NCBI GenBank assembly: GCA_003233255.1
Contig: QILH01000183.1
Coordinates: forward strand, 1 to 9,822
Source of the DNA: Gammaproteobacteria bacterium
GTDB taxonomy: Bacteria > Pseudomonadota > Gammaproteobacteria > UBA6429 > Thiohalophilaceae
Direction of reading: 5' to 3'
DNA length: 9,822 nucleotides
The notes under the pieces were generated by a model. It saw only the letters and a program-made list of their open reading frames with translations, had not been told where the DNA came from and did no database searches. Each line of letters starts with the position of its first letter. Position 1 is the first letter of the stretch. Shown here in pieces: positions 1-7,103 of this stretch. Position numbers and translations under genes: made by a program.

Positions 1-879
1 ATGTTGTTTTATTAATAGAGCCAGTAATTCGCGCTCTTTAGCGGCTGAGATTTTTTTCCTGGAGTGGGGCGATAATATCGAGAGTTCACTCTCGTACAAT
101 TTTGACAGACTCAGCAGAGCTTTTGGTTGCGTCTGGGTTAGCGCGTATTTATAAGCGTCAACCAGTAGATCGAGATAGGCGCGGCCAGATTCGGATTGCA
201 GAAAATTCATTGTTACGGTTAATTCTTCCAGGCTCAACTCGGAAAAATTGCGATCAAATGTATGCGGAATAATTTGCTGAACAAGTCCACCTATTTTTAC
301 GTTTGCGATCTTAATTTTTTGTATAAGTTCTTTTTCCTGAAGTCGAACATTCGGCGCTTTTGTATGGTTTTCCAGGGTCAAAAAGTGTTCTAGCGTTTGC
401 TCAGTAAAGGAAACCATGGGGCTAAATAGCAAGGCTTCAAATTTCTTTTTGTAAGCCTGGCGTTCCCTGGAAATCTCAGGTGACTTAACTGGAATGGGTG
501 ACTCAGGATCACTAAACAGCGACTGCGGGATAAGTTTTAGTTTTGCTATTTTTTGTCCAAGGGGTGTTTCAATCCACTTGAGGGCATGGGCGAGCCTGGA
601 ACTGCTGCCACGCTGAATCATATAACCCTGCATGTGTGGCTTAAGTGTTGCGAAGTCCCGGTCAACAATCTCTTTTACTTTTTTTGAATTTTCTTCTGCC
701 AGGCCATTTAAAAGATTTTGCTTACCACTGAATATACTAGCCTTTAGATTGTCGAGTAGAGAGTCTATATGCGTGGCATTCCACAATTTAATGACTACTT
801 TTTTGTTGGCTGTTTCAGCGTGGGTATTTATAGCAAAAAGTGACAGGGTGACGAGCAGAAGAGTTCGATAGATCATCAT
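1..879 (-). CDS. Exported DUF2059-like protein, 3' end cut by window edge
   Basis: An open frame of 293 codons runs from an ATG at 879 to the left edge with no stop, so the C-terminus lies outside the window. The start is a double ATG (879 and 876); no strong ribosome site precedes it. Residues 1-21 form a Sec signal peptide (basic R5, hydrophobic L7-I17, likely cut after T-H-A21), so the product should be periplasmic. Two segments resemble the core motif of DUF2059 proteins, a helix followed by an S/T-P/E-x-G-R/Q-K/A turn: W102-I-E-T-P-L-G-Q-K110, and F226-L-Q-S-E-S-G-R-A234 after the typical L-S-x-E-E-L lead-in at 216-220. The rest is mostly helical and rich in Lys, Leu and Glu. The molecular function of DUF2059 proteins is not established. 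The gene lies 52 bases downstream of the PDC-sensor gene on the same strand, so the two may be co-transcribed. The reading frame is secure; the family is a recollection from motif shape. Confidence 0.8.
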   Translation of the reverse strand, partial: MMIYRTLLLVTLSLFAINTHAETANKKVVIKLWNATHIDSLLDNLKASIFSGKQNLLNGLAEENSKKVKEIVDRDFATLKPHMQGYMIQRGSSSRLAHALKWIETPLGQKIAKLKLIPQSLFSDPESPIPVKSPEISRERQAYKKKFEALLFSPMVSFTEQTLEHFLTLENHTKAPNVRLQEKELIQKIKIANVKIGGLVQQIIPHTFDRNFSELSLEELTVTMNFLQSESGRAYLDLLVDAYKYALTQTQPKALLSLSKLYESELSILSPHSRKKISAAKERELLALLIKQH

Positions 880-931
880 ACAATCCGGTTAAGTTATTTT
901 TTCATTAAATGTAAGTGTAGATGAATTCAGG

Positions 932-1930
932 CTAGTTTTGTTCTAAAACGGGATATTCATCCATTTGGTTCTGATTGAGCCAATAGCCTAGATCCTGGTT
1001 CAGAAACTCGTCAACGGATAAACAGTGAGAGCCATCACAGGAAAAGCTTAAACCGACCAATCCATTGACTAAATTGAGCGATCCAGATCGTAAATAAATA
1101 CGGTCATCCGCCTGGCGGATGGCCTTGAATTGGGCAAACACAAGAGGAATTTTTTCGATCGCAACTTGATTACGCGCATGATACTCGCAGGAAGGGTATT
1201 CTGAGAGCAAATCAGACGACATTATTTGTCTGATACTGTGTAAATGGTATTGGTGAGAATCATTTTCGGACCAGAGATGACAACGGTCACTATTAAAATG
1301 TATCTGACAATGAAATATTCCGTGTTCCTGCATCATGGTGCTTAATGCGTATATTAAATAATCGATATTCGTATCGGCGGCACTGCTGTCAGCACGCCCA
1401 TGTTTGGTGTCAACACCGCTTACCGGGTGATGGCGCGAATTCTGGATATGCATGCGTTGCAGGGTCGAGGTGTTCATTATAGGCAGATCTTTGAGATGAA
1501 AATCTGCGGCTATAAAACCGAGTAACTGACCTCGAATGTTGATGGCTTGCACTACCGTCATACAGGGTTGCATACTGCGCTGACTTAGATAAGCGGCGGA
1601 CAGAATCATACCTCGATAGGGCAGGTTCGCGCACATATAGGGGCGTTCGGATAAGTCCTGATTTTGCCAGTTATTGTCGATTCCATAGCGGGTGATATTA
1701 CCGGTGTATTGCGTGCCATCCGGGTTAACGGCGTAAAGAAGCTGGCAATGTGGCAGGCGGCACAGTGAATCGGCAAGGTATTCGGTAAGTTCATTTACAT
1801 CAGGCCAAAGCAAAGCGCTCTGATGCTCAATCTGGGTCATCGGTGCTTTGATTAAGCTGGACAGAAATTTCTTTTTGCTCGAGACGGTTTCTTTGAACAC
1901 GTTCAATCCTGTAGGTAAAAGCAGTTTCAT
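932..1930 (-). CDS. PDC (Cache-like) sensor-domain protein without output domain
   Basis: Encodes 332 residues from the ATG at 1930. The frame could extend to a TTG at 1972 (346 residues) or begin at an ATG at 1840, but neither has a better ribosome site. Residues about 65-150 form a PDC sensor fold: N-P-D-G-T-Q at 69-74, the signature D-L-S-E-R-P-Y-M at 92-99, a Y-L-S strand at 114-116, and the closing G-F-I-A-A-D-F-H-L segment at 138-146. PDC domains bind small ligands, often carboxylates or amino acids, in chemoreceptors and kinases. The C-terminal half (about 188-320) is the conserved partner region of this protein type: G-I-F-H-C-Q-I-H-F near 204-212, then I-Y-L-R-S-G-S-L-N and F-S-C-D-G-S-H at 278-302. 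No signal peptide, transmembrane helix, kinase, GGDEF or methyl-accepting region is visible, so it is probably a cytoplasmic sensor that acts through a partner. The ligand is unknown. Confident in the frame and PDC family, less so in the exact start. Confidence 0.82.
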   Translation of the reverse strand: MKLLLPTGLNVFKETVSSKKKFLSSLIKAPMTQIEHQSALLWPDVNELTEYLADSLCRLPHCQLLYAVNPDGTQYTGNITRYGIDNNWQNQDLSERPYMCANLPYRGMILSAAYLSQRSMQPCMTVVQAINIRGQLLGFIAADFHLKDLPIMNTSTLQRMHIQNSRHHPVSGVDTKHGRADSSAADTNIDYLIYALSTMMQEHGIFHCQIHFNSDRCHLWSENDSHQYHLHSIRQIMSSDLLSEYPSCEYHARNQVAIEKIPLVFAQFKAIRQADDRIYLRSGSLNLVNGLVGLSFSCDGSHCLSVDEFLNQDLGYWLNQNQMDEYPVLEQN

Positions 1931-1989
1931 CGATTTTATCGGTTTGAGCCCTGTTAGCAGGAACGCTACCAATAATTACTTTTTTAGAG

Positions 1990-2022
1990 GGCAGCTAATC
2001 CTGCCGGGCTAAAAAGCCTGGC
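1990..2022 (-). promoter_or_regulatory. Two overlapping, mutually exclusive hairpins upstream of PDC gene
   Basis: GGCAG (1990-1994) pairs with CTGCC (2001-2005), and GCCGGGCT (2003-2010) pairs with AGCCTGGC (2015-2022) around a four-base loop; the two share bases 2003-2005 and cannot form together. In the minus-strand transcript the second stem has one A-C mismatch. No T-run follows on either strand, so it is not a plain terminator. It lies about 60-90 bases upstream of the chosen start of the PDC gene. A regulatory role is a guess. Confidence 0.3.
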
Positions 2023-2160
2023 TACTAAAATGTAGACGACATGGGAATACAAACCTCAGATACTTGTTTATTGGAGATCAAGGTGGAAGTCAAGAGCGGA
2101 AAGCGAAATATGCGTCTTTGGTATATTAAGCACAGTAAAAAAATGGTATTTAGCTGAATT

Positions 2161-2341
2161 TTACTGACCCAGGCCCATATCCGAGCAGATCTGCTGTAAA
2201 TCTTCGATGTCGTCCTGAGTGAGACCAAGATAATCCATCAATTCAGTTTCGATGGCCAACCATTCCAGATCGAGTGCATGGTAGCCTAATAGAATAGTGT
2301 AATCCCACCAGATGCTCAGTCAGCTTTAAAATACACAACAT
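2161..2341 (-). pseudogene. Small acidic coding-like remnant, frameshifted or start-less
   Basis: The frame from 2319 down to the TAA at 2161-2163 is open for 52 codons and reads like real protein: aromatic start (I-W-W-D-Y), then an acidic helical run ending E-L-M-D-Y-L-G-L-T-Q-D-D-I-E-D-L-Q-Q and M-G-L-G-Q. It is bounded upstream by TGA at 2320-2322 and has no ATG, GTG or TTG near its beginning; CTG at 2319 is the first codon. A second frame starts at ATG 2341 (M-L-C-I-L-K-L-T-E-H-L-V) and joins smoothly if one frameshift is allowed in the G-run near 2303-2313, giving about 60 residues. I do not recognise the product. It is either a small gene broken by a frameshift or a remnant of a longer one. 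It lies upstream of the PDC-sensor gene on the same strand. Confidence 0.4.
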
Positions 2342-2629
2342 ATTCAGCGTCGGCCCGCCATTGGAGGCATTTTCAGATAGCGTAGCGGGAATTTAATTTC
2401 GGGCCACTTCGGGTTTGTGATATTTAATTTAACGGCAAAGCCAGCACGAACTTTAAATGCCCAAAATCAATAATTAGCAGAAATTTCATGTATTTACTAA
2501 TCGGTGGAAATAAAAGTGGAACATTATTTTTACTTGGCCAGAAATGTTAATTTACTCTCAGTTTAGGCTAAATATTTATTTAATCCCTGCCGATACAGGA
2601 ATTGACCTTAATTTTATGAGAGATAAAGA
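2342..2629. other. A+T-rich spacer, no supported gene
   Basis: No convincing coding frame was found on either strand; the longest ATG-initiated stretch I read on the minus strand is about 21 codons (from the ATG near 2489). It contains a direct repeat of TTCGGG ten bases apart (2398-2403, 2408-2413). It separates the leftward gene set from the rightward one, so promoters for both directions must lie in or near it, but no clear -35/-10 pair stands out. Confidence 0.5.
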
Positions 2630-2639
2630 TTGGCTGTAA
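2616..2639 (+). promoter_or_regulatory. Seven-codon upstream ORF overlapping a TTG start
   Basis: An ATG at 2616 opens a seven-codon frame (M-R-D-K-D-W-L, then TAA at 2637-2639) that overlaps, in another frame, the TTG at 2630 chosen for the next gene. The purine run GAGAGATAAAGA just before the TTG can serve as a weak ribosome site. Ribosomes on the short frame would terminate seven bases past the TTG, which would allow translational coupling. Only the sequence arrangement is seen; a function is inferred. Confidence 0.3.
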
Positions 2640-3220
2640 ATCAACAGTGGCACATACCTTTTTCGCGTGATGACATAACCTTGCAGATGGGCCTTGATTC
2701 TATTAGCGCGATCCAGGCAGAGCACGATGAGTTACCCTTAATGGTGCAGTTAGCACAAAAACCGGCGTTGCAACAGCCGGGCTCAAACTTGTTTTTCCCC
2801 GGTATGAGCGTGTTTCTGCATAATTGCATTCACCTGTTGCTGGGACGAGGTCTGTTGATTATGGATGAAGCCTTTACGACAGGCTTCACCATGGGTACCA
2901 GTAAAAAGATGACCAACAGCGAACACAGCCTGTATGCTTTTTTGTCGCAATACGTCTATCCTCATGAATATAAATTTAGCCAACATGAGCTAGCCGTGCT
3001 TAAGGATGGAATTAAGTTATCGTTTATTTCGAATTGCATGCCATTAGATCAGTTCGCTTTTAATGACTGGCTACAGGAACCAATTGGCAAGATTCGGGAA
3101 GTTGTTGGTATTGAGCCTGAATACATTGAGGCCTATTACGCAGTCGAAAAACGTCATTACCCTCACTCCGTTGCATCGCAACGCTTATTGCCGGATGAAA
3201 AAAATATAATAGCTTTTTGA
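2630..3220 (+). CDS. COQ4-like putative metal-binding protein
   Basis: Encodes 196 residues from a TTG start; an in-frame TAA at 2624-2626 rules out a longer product, and the next Met is residue 20. There is no signal peptide or transmembrane segment, so it should be cytosolic or peripheral at the membrane. The central segment F-P-G-M-S (56-60) leads into H64-N-C-I-H68, followed by exactly eleven residues and then E80, then A-F-T-T-G-F-T-M-G. This matches the spacing of the COQ4 zinc motif HDxxHx11E, with Asn in place of Asp. COQ4 acts on the quinone head group in ubiquinone biosynthesis, reportedly in C1 oxidative decarboxylation. The remainder is helical, with Y-P-H-E-Y at 110-114, E168-A-Y-Y followed by E173, and a C-terminal S-Q-R-L-L-P. 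The match is motif-level only; it may be a separate family with a similar helix-pair metal site. The gene stands alone with A+T-rich flanks. Confidence 0.72.
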   Translation: MAVNQQWHIPFSRDDITLQMGLDSISAIQAEHDELPLMVQLAQKPALQQPGSNLFFPGMSVFLHNCIHLLLGRGLLIMDEAFTTGFTMGTSKKMTNSEHSLYAFLSQYVYPHEYKFSQHELAVLKDGIKLSFISNCMPLDQFAFNDWLQEPIGKIREVVGIEPEYIEAYYAVEKRHYPHSVASQRLLPDEKNIIAF

Positions 3221-3341
3221 TTACTAATTCCGGAATAAAAATAGTTTTCAAAAATTTACATTCTAATTAATTTGTCCTGTCTGAATTTTTCTATGGTTTT
3301 TTTAATATTTTTTTGACGCTTGAACTATCGTTTTGACGATG

Positions 3342-3373
3342 TTGATGCAAACTGCAAATATTTTTTTTATAAT
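3342..3373 (+). promoter_or_regulatory. Candidate sigma-70 promoter
   Basis: TATAAT at 3368-3373 matches the -10 consensus exactly. The nearest -35-like hexamer is TTGATG at 3342-3347, with a 20-base spacer, longer than the usual 17. The better hexamer TTGACG (3333-3338) is 29 bases away and cannot pair with it. The repeated TTTTGACG upstream, about two helical turns apart, could be activator sites that compensate for the poor spacing. Confidence 0.35.
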
Positions 3374-3574
3374 AAACGTATTACGACCACACTTAAATTA
3401 ATTTAAGAACAGAAACAATATTTAAGTAAGGTTTATAAATTTTTTCGGTATACGCAGTCGCTTGAAATTTCACATACGTTAGGCAAACTAGGCGCGCCCA
3501 TTAAGTTGGGAGTGATTAGGATATTCATAAAAAAATCCAAATGGACTTTTAAAATAAAATTAACCGAATTAATC

Positions 3575-3579
3575 GGAGG
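3575..3579 (+). promoter_or_regulatory. Strong Shine-Dalgarno GGAGG
   Basis: GGAGG lies five bases before the ATG at 3585 and fixes the start of the phosphoesterase. CCGA (3564-3567) can pair with TCGG (3573-3576) around a five-base loop and would cover the first bases of the site; the stem is only four pairs. Confidence 0.8.
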
Positions 3580-3584
3580 GTTAT

Positions 3585-6143
3585 ATGAAACTTCAAAAAA
3601 CAAACAGACTTCGTCACGCCGTAACGGCTGGTCTCATCGCTGGCGCATTATCTTTAGCTGTGAGTGGCGTCAGTAATGCGAGCGATGAGAATGACAAAGT
3701 AGAAATTACGTTTATACATACGGGTGATTTTCACGGTGACTTTCGTCCTCATACCAATGGACGTGCAGGCAGCTCCGCACAATTAGAAGGGGGCATGGCT
3801 CGTGCCGCGACCCTGATTAAAGAGATCCGTGATCACGAAGATAATGTCATCCATGTCCACACCGGGGATACCATCGCCGGCTCGGCGACCGCCACCTTTA
3901 CTCTGGGTGATGCTATGGTGAAAATGGTCGATCAATTAGGTATCGATGTATCGGCACCGGGTAACTGGGAATTTTCGTTTGGTGTTTATCGTTATCTGCA
4001 ATTCTTTGGCGTCAATGGTGATCTTGAGCCGATTGGCGACAACAGCACGATGGCGATCAAAATTACGCCGGATGAAGAAGGGCTGGTGCCGACCTATGGC
4101 TCGCCTTTCCGTGAAGTGACTTACTATGATGAGACGACCGGTACTACCAGCACGGCGATGAGTCGCTGGGGCATGGTGGCATCAAACGTCTATCAGAATG
4201 GCACCAAAAATCTTGACCCAGGAATTGTCGGTCGAGGTGTTGGCAAACTGTTGACCCCGCCGTATCGTATTATCGAAAAAGACGGTGTCAAGATCGGTTT
4301 CCTGGGCTGCACAACAAATCGTGGCCCGCAGGTGGTGAGCTCAACGATTACCACCGGGGTAGCGTTTACCAACTGCAAAGGTGAAGTGAAGTTTCCACAA
4401 AATCGCCCCATCAAATGGGATTTAGCCGATGCCGGTACTCAGGCTGCGAACCGCGGTATGGATTCCAATCCGGATGTCCCTACGGCGCAAGGCGGTGATA
4501 AAGGTCACAATACGGTTGGTGAAATTGTAAAGTGGACTCGTCACCTGCGCGATGTCGAAGGGGTTGATCTAGTCGCGGTTATGTCAGAGGCGGGTATCGC
4601 TGAAAACATCTATGCCGCAGAAAATCTGGGTGCAGGTGATGCAGACTGGAATGGCCCGGATATGTATTTCTCGTCGGATATGCATGAAGCAACCAACCAG
4701 GCGGTTATCGTCACTGACCCGAGTGGCAAAAAAGTAATTATCGTCGAAAATAACGAAGACATCTCTCAGATTGGTGAGTTAGAGATTAAAACCGAAAAAG
4801 TAAACGGTAAGTATCGGATCAAAAAATGGAAATACAAAGCGCATGCGATTACTCCTGAGATTGATGAAGATTCGGATATGGCCGAGCTGGTTGATCAGAT
4901 TGAGGAAGATATGGCGGATATGATTTCATCGGGCGATGCAGTCAATCCATATAATGGTCACGTGTTAATGCATCAACTTGATGAAGTGATTGGTTCCACT
5001 GACATGGTGATCGAACGTAATCGTTTTACCACCGAGTATAATCCGGTGGCAAAACAAATGCCGGCGGTGATTGAAGGTACCGGCCATGCGCTGATTACCG
5101 ATTCATTCCGTGAATTACTGGGTGCTGAGGTGGGTGGCATTCGTGGTTTTCGTTACACCAATACCGTGCTACCAGGAGAAGATATTACCTGGCGTGCGTT
5201 ATATCAATATATGCCGATTGGGCCACAGGTTGCGATTGCGGCGATTCCATCAACCGCCTCGTCTGAACCCGCACCCCTCGAAGGCAGTGATATAAAAAAT
5301 AACAAAACCAACAAGCGTCACTTCCTGGGATGGCCACGTAGCCTGCAACAGGAAATGGAACTGTCCGGTAACAGCACCATGAACCCTATTATATATAAGT
5401 GGGGCGGTGGCTGGGTGTTCAACTACTCGGGGGTTAATTTTGACTTTAATCCCGAAGGCAAAAACTTTAACAAATACGGTGCGGCCCTGAGTGCGCGTGT
5501 CACCAATATGGTGTTAACGGGTAATGATAATGATTCGTCTAACGATACCCCGGTAACGGGAGAATTAGGTGAGAAGGTGACCTATGCTTCGTATTATTAC
5601 GATGAAGATCATAATCGGATCAACCGCAACCAGATCGTGACGGGGGGTGCGCTGGCCAAATACAATGCCGCCAATGGCACCAGCCTGACCTTACGTGAGT
5701 TTGCCAGCCTGAATGACCGGATCCAGATCCTTGCCAAAGATGGTGACGGTGCGTTGGTGATGGTAACGCCCCAGCAATATGCAGACGGTCGTGCCGCTGG
5801 AACTCTGGCCGTGGTCGACGCGGTTGAGGTGTTGGCGCGTTACATTGGTGGTGGTGCCATGAACGTCTATGACTGGAATGCCGCTGCGATGGCCAAAGGC
5901 GATGTTAAGCACGTTGCCCAGGGTTTAAATTCACAGGTAGAGTTTGCCAACTTTGAGTTCCCGCGCATTAATCTGGTCGATGGTGATGGCAATACAACGA
6001 ACAACCTGGTTGACTGTACGATCGAGTTTGGTTCGCCCTGTATTGAACCTTACCGTGGTGCAGAAAATGGTGTCGTGGCTTTACCGGCTGATTACATCAA
6101 AGGGGTGGCCGATACGCCTGCGGATAAAGGCAAATTTTTTTGA
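3585..6143 (+). CDS. Exported UshA/SoxB-superfamily metallophosphoesterase
   Basis: An 852-residue protein. Residues 1-32 are a Sec signal peptide (basic start, hydrophobic 13-28, likely cut after S-N-A32), so it acts in the periplasm or outside. The N-terminal calcineurin-like domain shows H-T-G-D48-F-H50, H-T-G-D95 and G-N127-W-E-F. Where UshA has the GNHEF His of the catalytic Asn-His pair, W128 is found. Two later ligand positions, normally His, read M-S-E335-A-G and S-S-D365-M-H367, so acids replace histidines. The C-terminal nucleotidase domain starts near 467 (E-V-I-G-S-T-D) and includes D-S-F-R-E-L-L-G, G-G-I-R520, T-V-L-P-G-E-D-I-T (527-535) and a D-R-I-Q-I-L-type end region near 711-716. 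It is much longer than UshA (about 550 residues), with inserts near 145-220 and 640-700. Cysteine pairs (242/264, 811/819) may form disulfides. The family hydrolyses nucleotides or other esters; SoxB acts on thiosulfate-derived substrates. The substrate here is unknown. It is flanked by its own leader and terminator, so it is probably monocistronic. Confidence 0.92.
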   Translation: MKLQKTNRLRHAVTAGLIAGALSLAVSGVSNASDENDKVEITFIHTGDFHGDFRPHTNGRAGSSAQLEGGMARAATLIKEIRDHEDNVIHVHTGDTIAGSATATFTLGDAMVKMVDQLGIDVSAPGNWEFSFGVYRYLQFFGVNGDLEPIGDNSTMAIKITPDEEGLVPTYGSPFREVTYYDETTGTTSTAMSRWGMVASNVYQNGTKNLDPGIVGRGVGKLLTPPYRIIEKDGVKIGFLGCTTNRGPQVVSSTITTGVAFTNCKGEVKFPQNRPIKWDLADAGTQAANRGMDSNPDVPTAQGGDKGHNTVGEIVKWTRHLRDVEGVDLVAVMSEAGIAENIYAAENLGAGDADWNGPDMYFSSDMHEATNQAVIVTDPSGKKVIIVENNEDISQIGELEIKTEKVNGKYRIKKWKYKAHAITPEIDEDSDMAELVDQIEEDMADMISSGDAVNPYNGHVLMHQLDEVIGSTDMVIERNRFTTEYNPVAKQMPAVIEGTGHALITDSFRELLGAEVGGIRGFRYTNTVLPGEDITWRALYQYMPIGPQVAIAAIPSTASSEPAPLEGSDIKNNKTNKRHFLGWPRSLQQEMELSGNSTMNPIIYKWGGGWVFNYSGVNFDFNPEGKNFNKYGAALSARVTNMVLTGNDNDSSNDTPVTGELGEKVTYASYYYDEDHNRINRNQIVTGGALAKYNAANGTSLTLREFASLNDRIQILAKDGDGALVMVTPQQYADGRAAGTLAVVDAVEVLARYIGGGAMNVYDWNAAAMAKGDVKHVAQGLNSQVEFANFEFPRINLVDGDGNTTNNLVDCTIEFGSPCIEPYRGAENGVVALPADYIKGVADTPADKGKFF

Positions 6144-6187
6144 ATCATTAGCGTAAATAAAACCCTTGTTAGTTTGGGAAGCCAGCG

Positions 6188-6218
6188 AACCCGCTCTCTT
6201 TCGGAGGGCGGGTTTTTT
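6188..6218 (+). terminator. Intrinsic terminator
   Basis: An eleven-pair stem with one G-T wobble, AACCCGCTCTC (6188-6198) and GAGGGCGGGTT (6204-6214), encloses a five-base loop. The final TT of the stem runs on into TTTT (6215-6218), making a six-T run. It begins 45 bases past the phosphoesterase stop codon and ends that transcript before the lipoprotein gene. Confidence 0.9.
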
Positions 6219-6279
6219 AAATCGCGAATAATGCGAGCTGAGACTATGGTGCGGTATCAAAATTTGGCATAATGCAGGA

Positions 6280-6795
6280 ATGATTACCTTTAAAAAATCG
6301 CTGTTAGTCGCTGTTTTACCCTTATTCATGTTGTCCGGTTGCAGCTGGTTTGGCCTCGGCGGGGACGAAACCAATGTCGTTGAGCTGGCCAATAATCTGC
6401 TCAAGGAACAGCAAGATGAGCATGGGGTACAGGTGAGAGTTGCCATGCCAGTGCGGGTCAACTACAGCATCTCACGCAAGGCACAAATAGATAAGGATTT
6501 GCTAATAGAGTTCGAGATTATCACCGAAAAGGCGTTACCGATACTGCGTTTTGCCTTGACGACCTCGGAGGGGCTGGAACTTGATGATCATGATTTCGAC
6601 CCACTCTATGAATCCCTTGCAGCTCGGCAGGTGATCAAGACCGAGGTGACGGTCATTCCGCTGCTTGAAAATAAATTCTATTTAAATTTATACGTCATCT
6701 CGGAGATTGGCGAAGAGAAGCTTGCCCGACTGATTAAAATCCCCATTGCAGTGGGCGATTATTCTCTCAATAATGATCTGCCCGCGCAAAACTAA
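6280..6795 (+). CDS. Putative lipoprotein with beta-sandwich-like body
   Basis: Encodes 171 residues. The N-terminus is a lipoprotein signal (K5, K6, hydrophobic L8-L18, lipobox L18-S-G-C21), so the mature protein should begin at C21 with a lipid anchor; S22 at the next position favours sorting to the outer membrane. From about residue 50 the chain alternates hydrophobic and polar residues in strand pattern (V-R-V-A-M-P-V-R-V-N-Y-S near 50-61, L-L-I-E-F-E-I-I-T near 73-81, K-F-Y-L-N-L-Y-V-I near 131-139), as in an immunoglobulin-like sandwich. I do not recognise the family. The start has no well-placed ribosome site: AGGA is almost adjacent to the ATG, while CATAAT (6268-6273) sits where a -10 box would make a leaderless mRNA. 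A terminator separates it from the upstream gene. Its 3' end overlaps, on the other strand, the end of a decayed frame. Confidence 0.8.
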   Translation: MITFKKSLLVAVLPLFMLSGCSWFGLGGDETNVVELANNLLKEQQDEHGVQVRVAMPVRVNYSISRKAQIDKDLLIEFEIITEKALPILRFALTTSEGLELDDHDFDPLYESLAARQVIKTEVTVIPLLENKFYLNLYVISEIGEEKLARLIKIPIAVGDYSLNNDLPAQN

Positions 6796-7099
6796 ATAAC
6801 CGTTCCACATCAGCGTAACCCAGCGTCACGCTTAATTCAGGTTTGGTGTTAATCGTAGTGGAGATTTTGGTGCCCAGTTCGAATTCTGCTTTACCTTCGA
6901 ACTAAACGACGTTGCCGTGTGGCGCATCGAGTCCTTAACGGGCGAATTCCTTTTTCTTGTGCGCATTTAATCGTACTATATTCCCTGCCATTTTATTTAC
7001 TGCTCGTCGGACACGTTTATACTTAATTTGTCCAACTATAATATAGTTAAATTTAGCAATACCATTTTTAACAATGCGCAATGATTTTTGTTGTCGGGG
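6767..7099 (-). pseudogene. Decayed coding frame with two in-frame stops
   Basis: One minus-strand frame reads coding-like for 111 codons, from just inside a TGA at 7100-7102 to its TGA at 6767-6769, broken by TAA (6935-6937) and TAG (6902-6904). The upstream part is basic (Y-K-R-V-R-R-A-V-N-K-M-A-G-N-I-V). The middle reads G-L-D-A-P-H-G-N-V-V, stop, F-E-G-K-A-E-F-E-L-G-T-K, and the end reads L-S-V-T-L-G-Y-A-D-V-E-R-L-F. TAG is one base from TGG (Trp), which would repair V-V-W-F-E-G. An ATG at 6989-6991 gives no intact product. I do not recognise the parent. Its position and strand, downstream of the broken vgrG, suggest it could be from the cargo or accessory end of that module. Confidence 0.45.
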
Positions 7100-7103
7100 T
7101 CAG

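Larger units (their letters stand above)
3221..3584 (+). other. Long A+T-rich leader of the phosphoesterase gene
   Basis: This 364-base spacer has no coding frame of note. It holds a perfect palindrome ATTCCGGAAT (3227-3236), two copies of TTTTGACG 20 bases apart (3311-3318 and 3331-3338), a perfect TATAAT (3368-3373), and an isolated GGCGCGCC palindrome near 3491. If TATAAT is the -10 box, the mRNA leader is about 205 bases, long enough for a regulatory RNA structure, although I cannot identify a known riboswitch in it. Confidence 0.5.

Noticed and set aside
632..871. Plus-strand open frame of 79 codons
   Set aside because: It lies opposite the signal-peptide-bearing minus-strand gene at 1-879, whose frame is open throughout and makes better protein; the plus frame is a shadow.
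2025..2228. Minus-strand open frame of 67 codons
   Set aside because: It overlaps, in another frame, the more protein-like acidic frame at 2161-2319 and runs into A+T-rich non-coding sequence; its composition is not protein-like.
3585..6143. Calling the large phosphoesterase SoxB
   Set aside because: It shares the superfamily layout, but it is far longer than SoxB, has changed ligand positions, and no other sox genes are nearby.
6822..6832. AGCGT-C-ACGCT hairpin after the lipoprotein gene
   Set aside because: A one-base loop is too small for a normal hairpin and no T-run follows, so it is not a terminator; it lies inside the decayed minus-strand frame.
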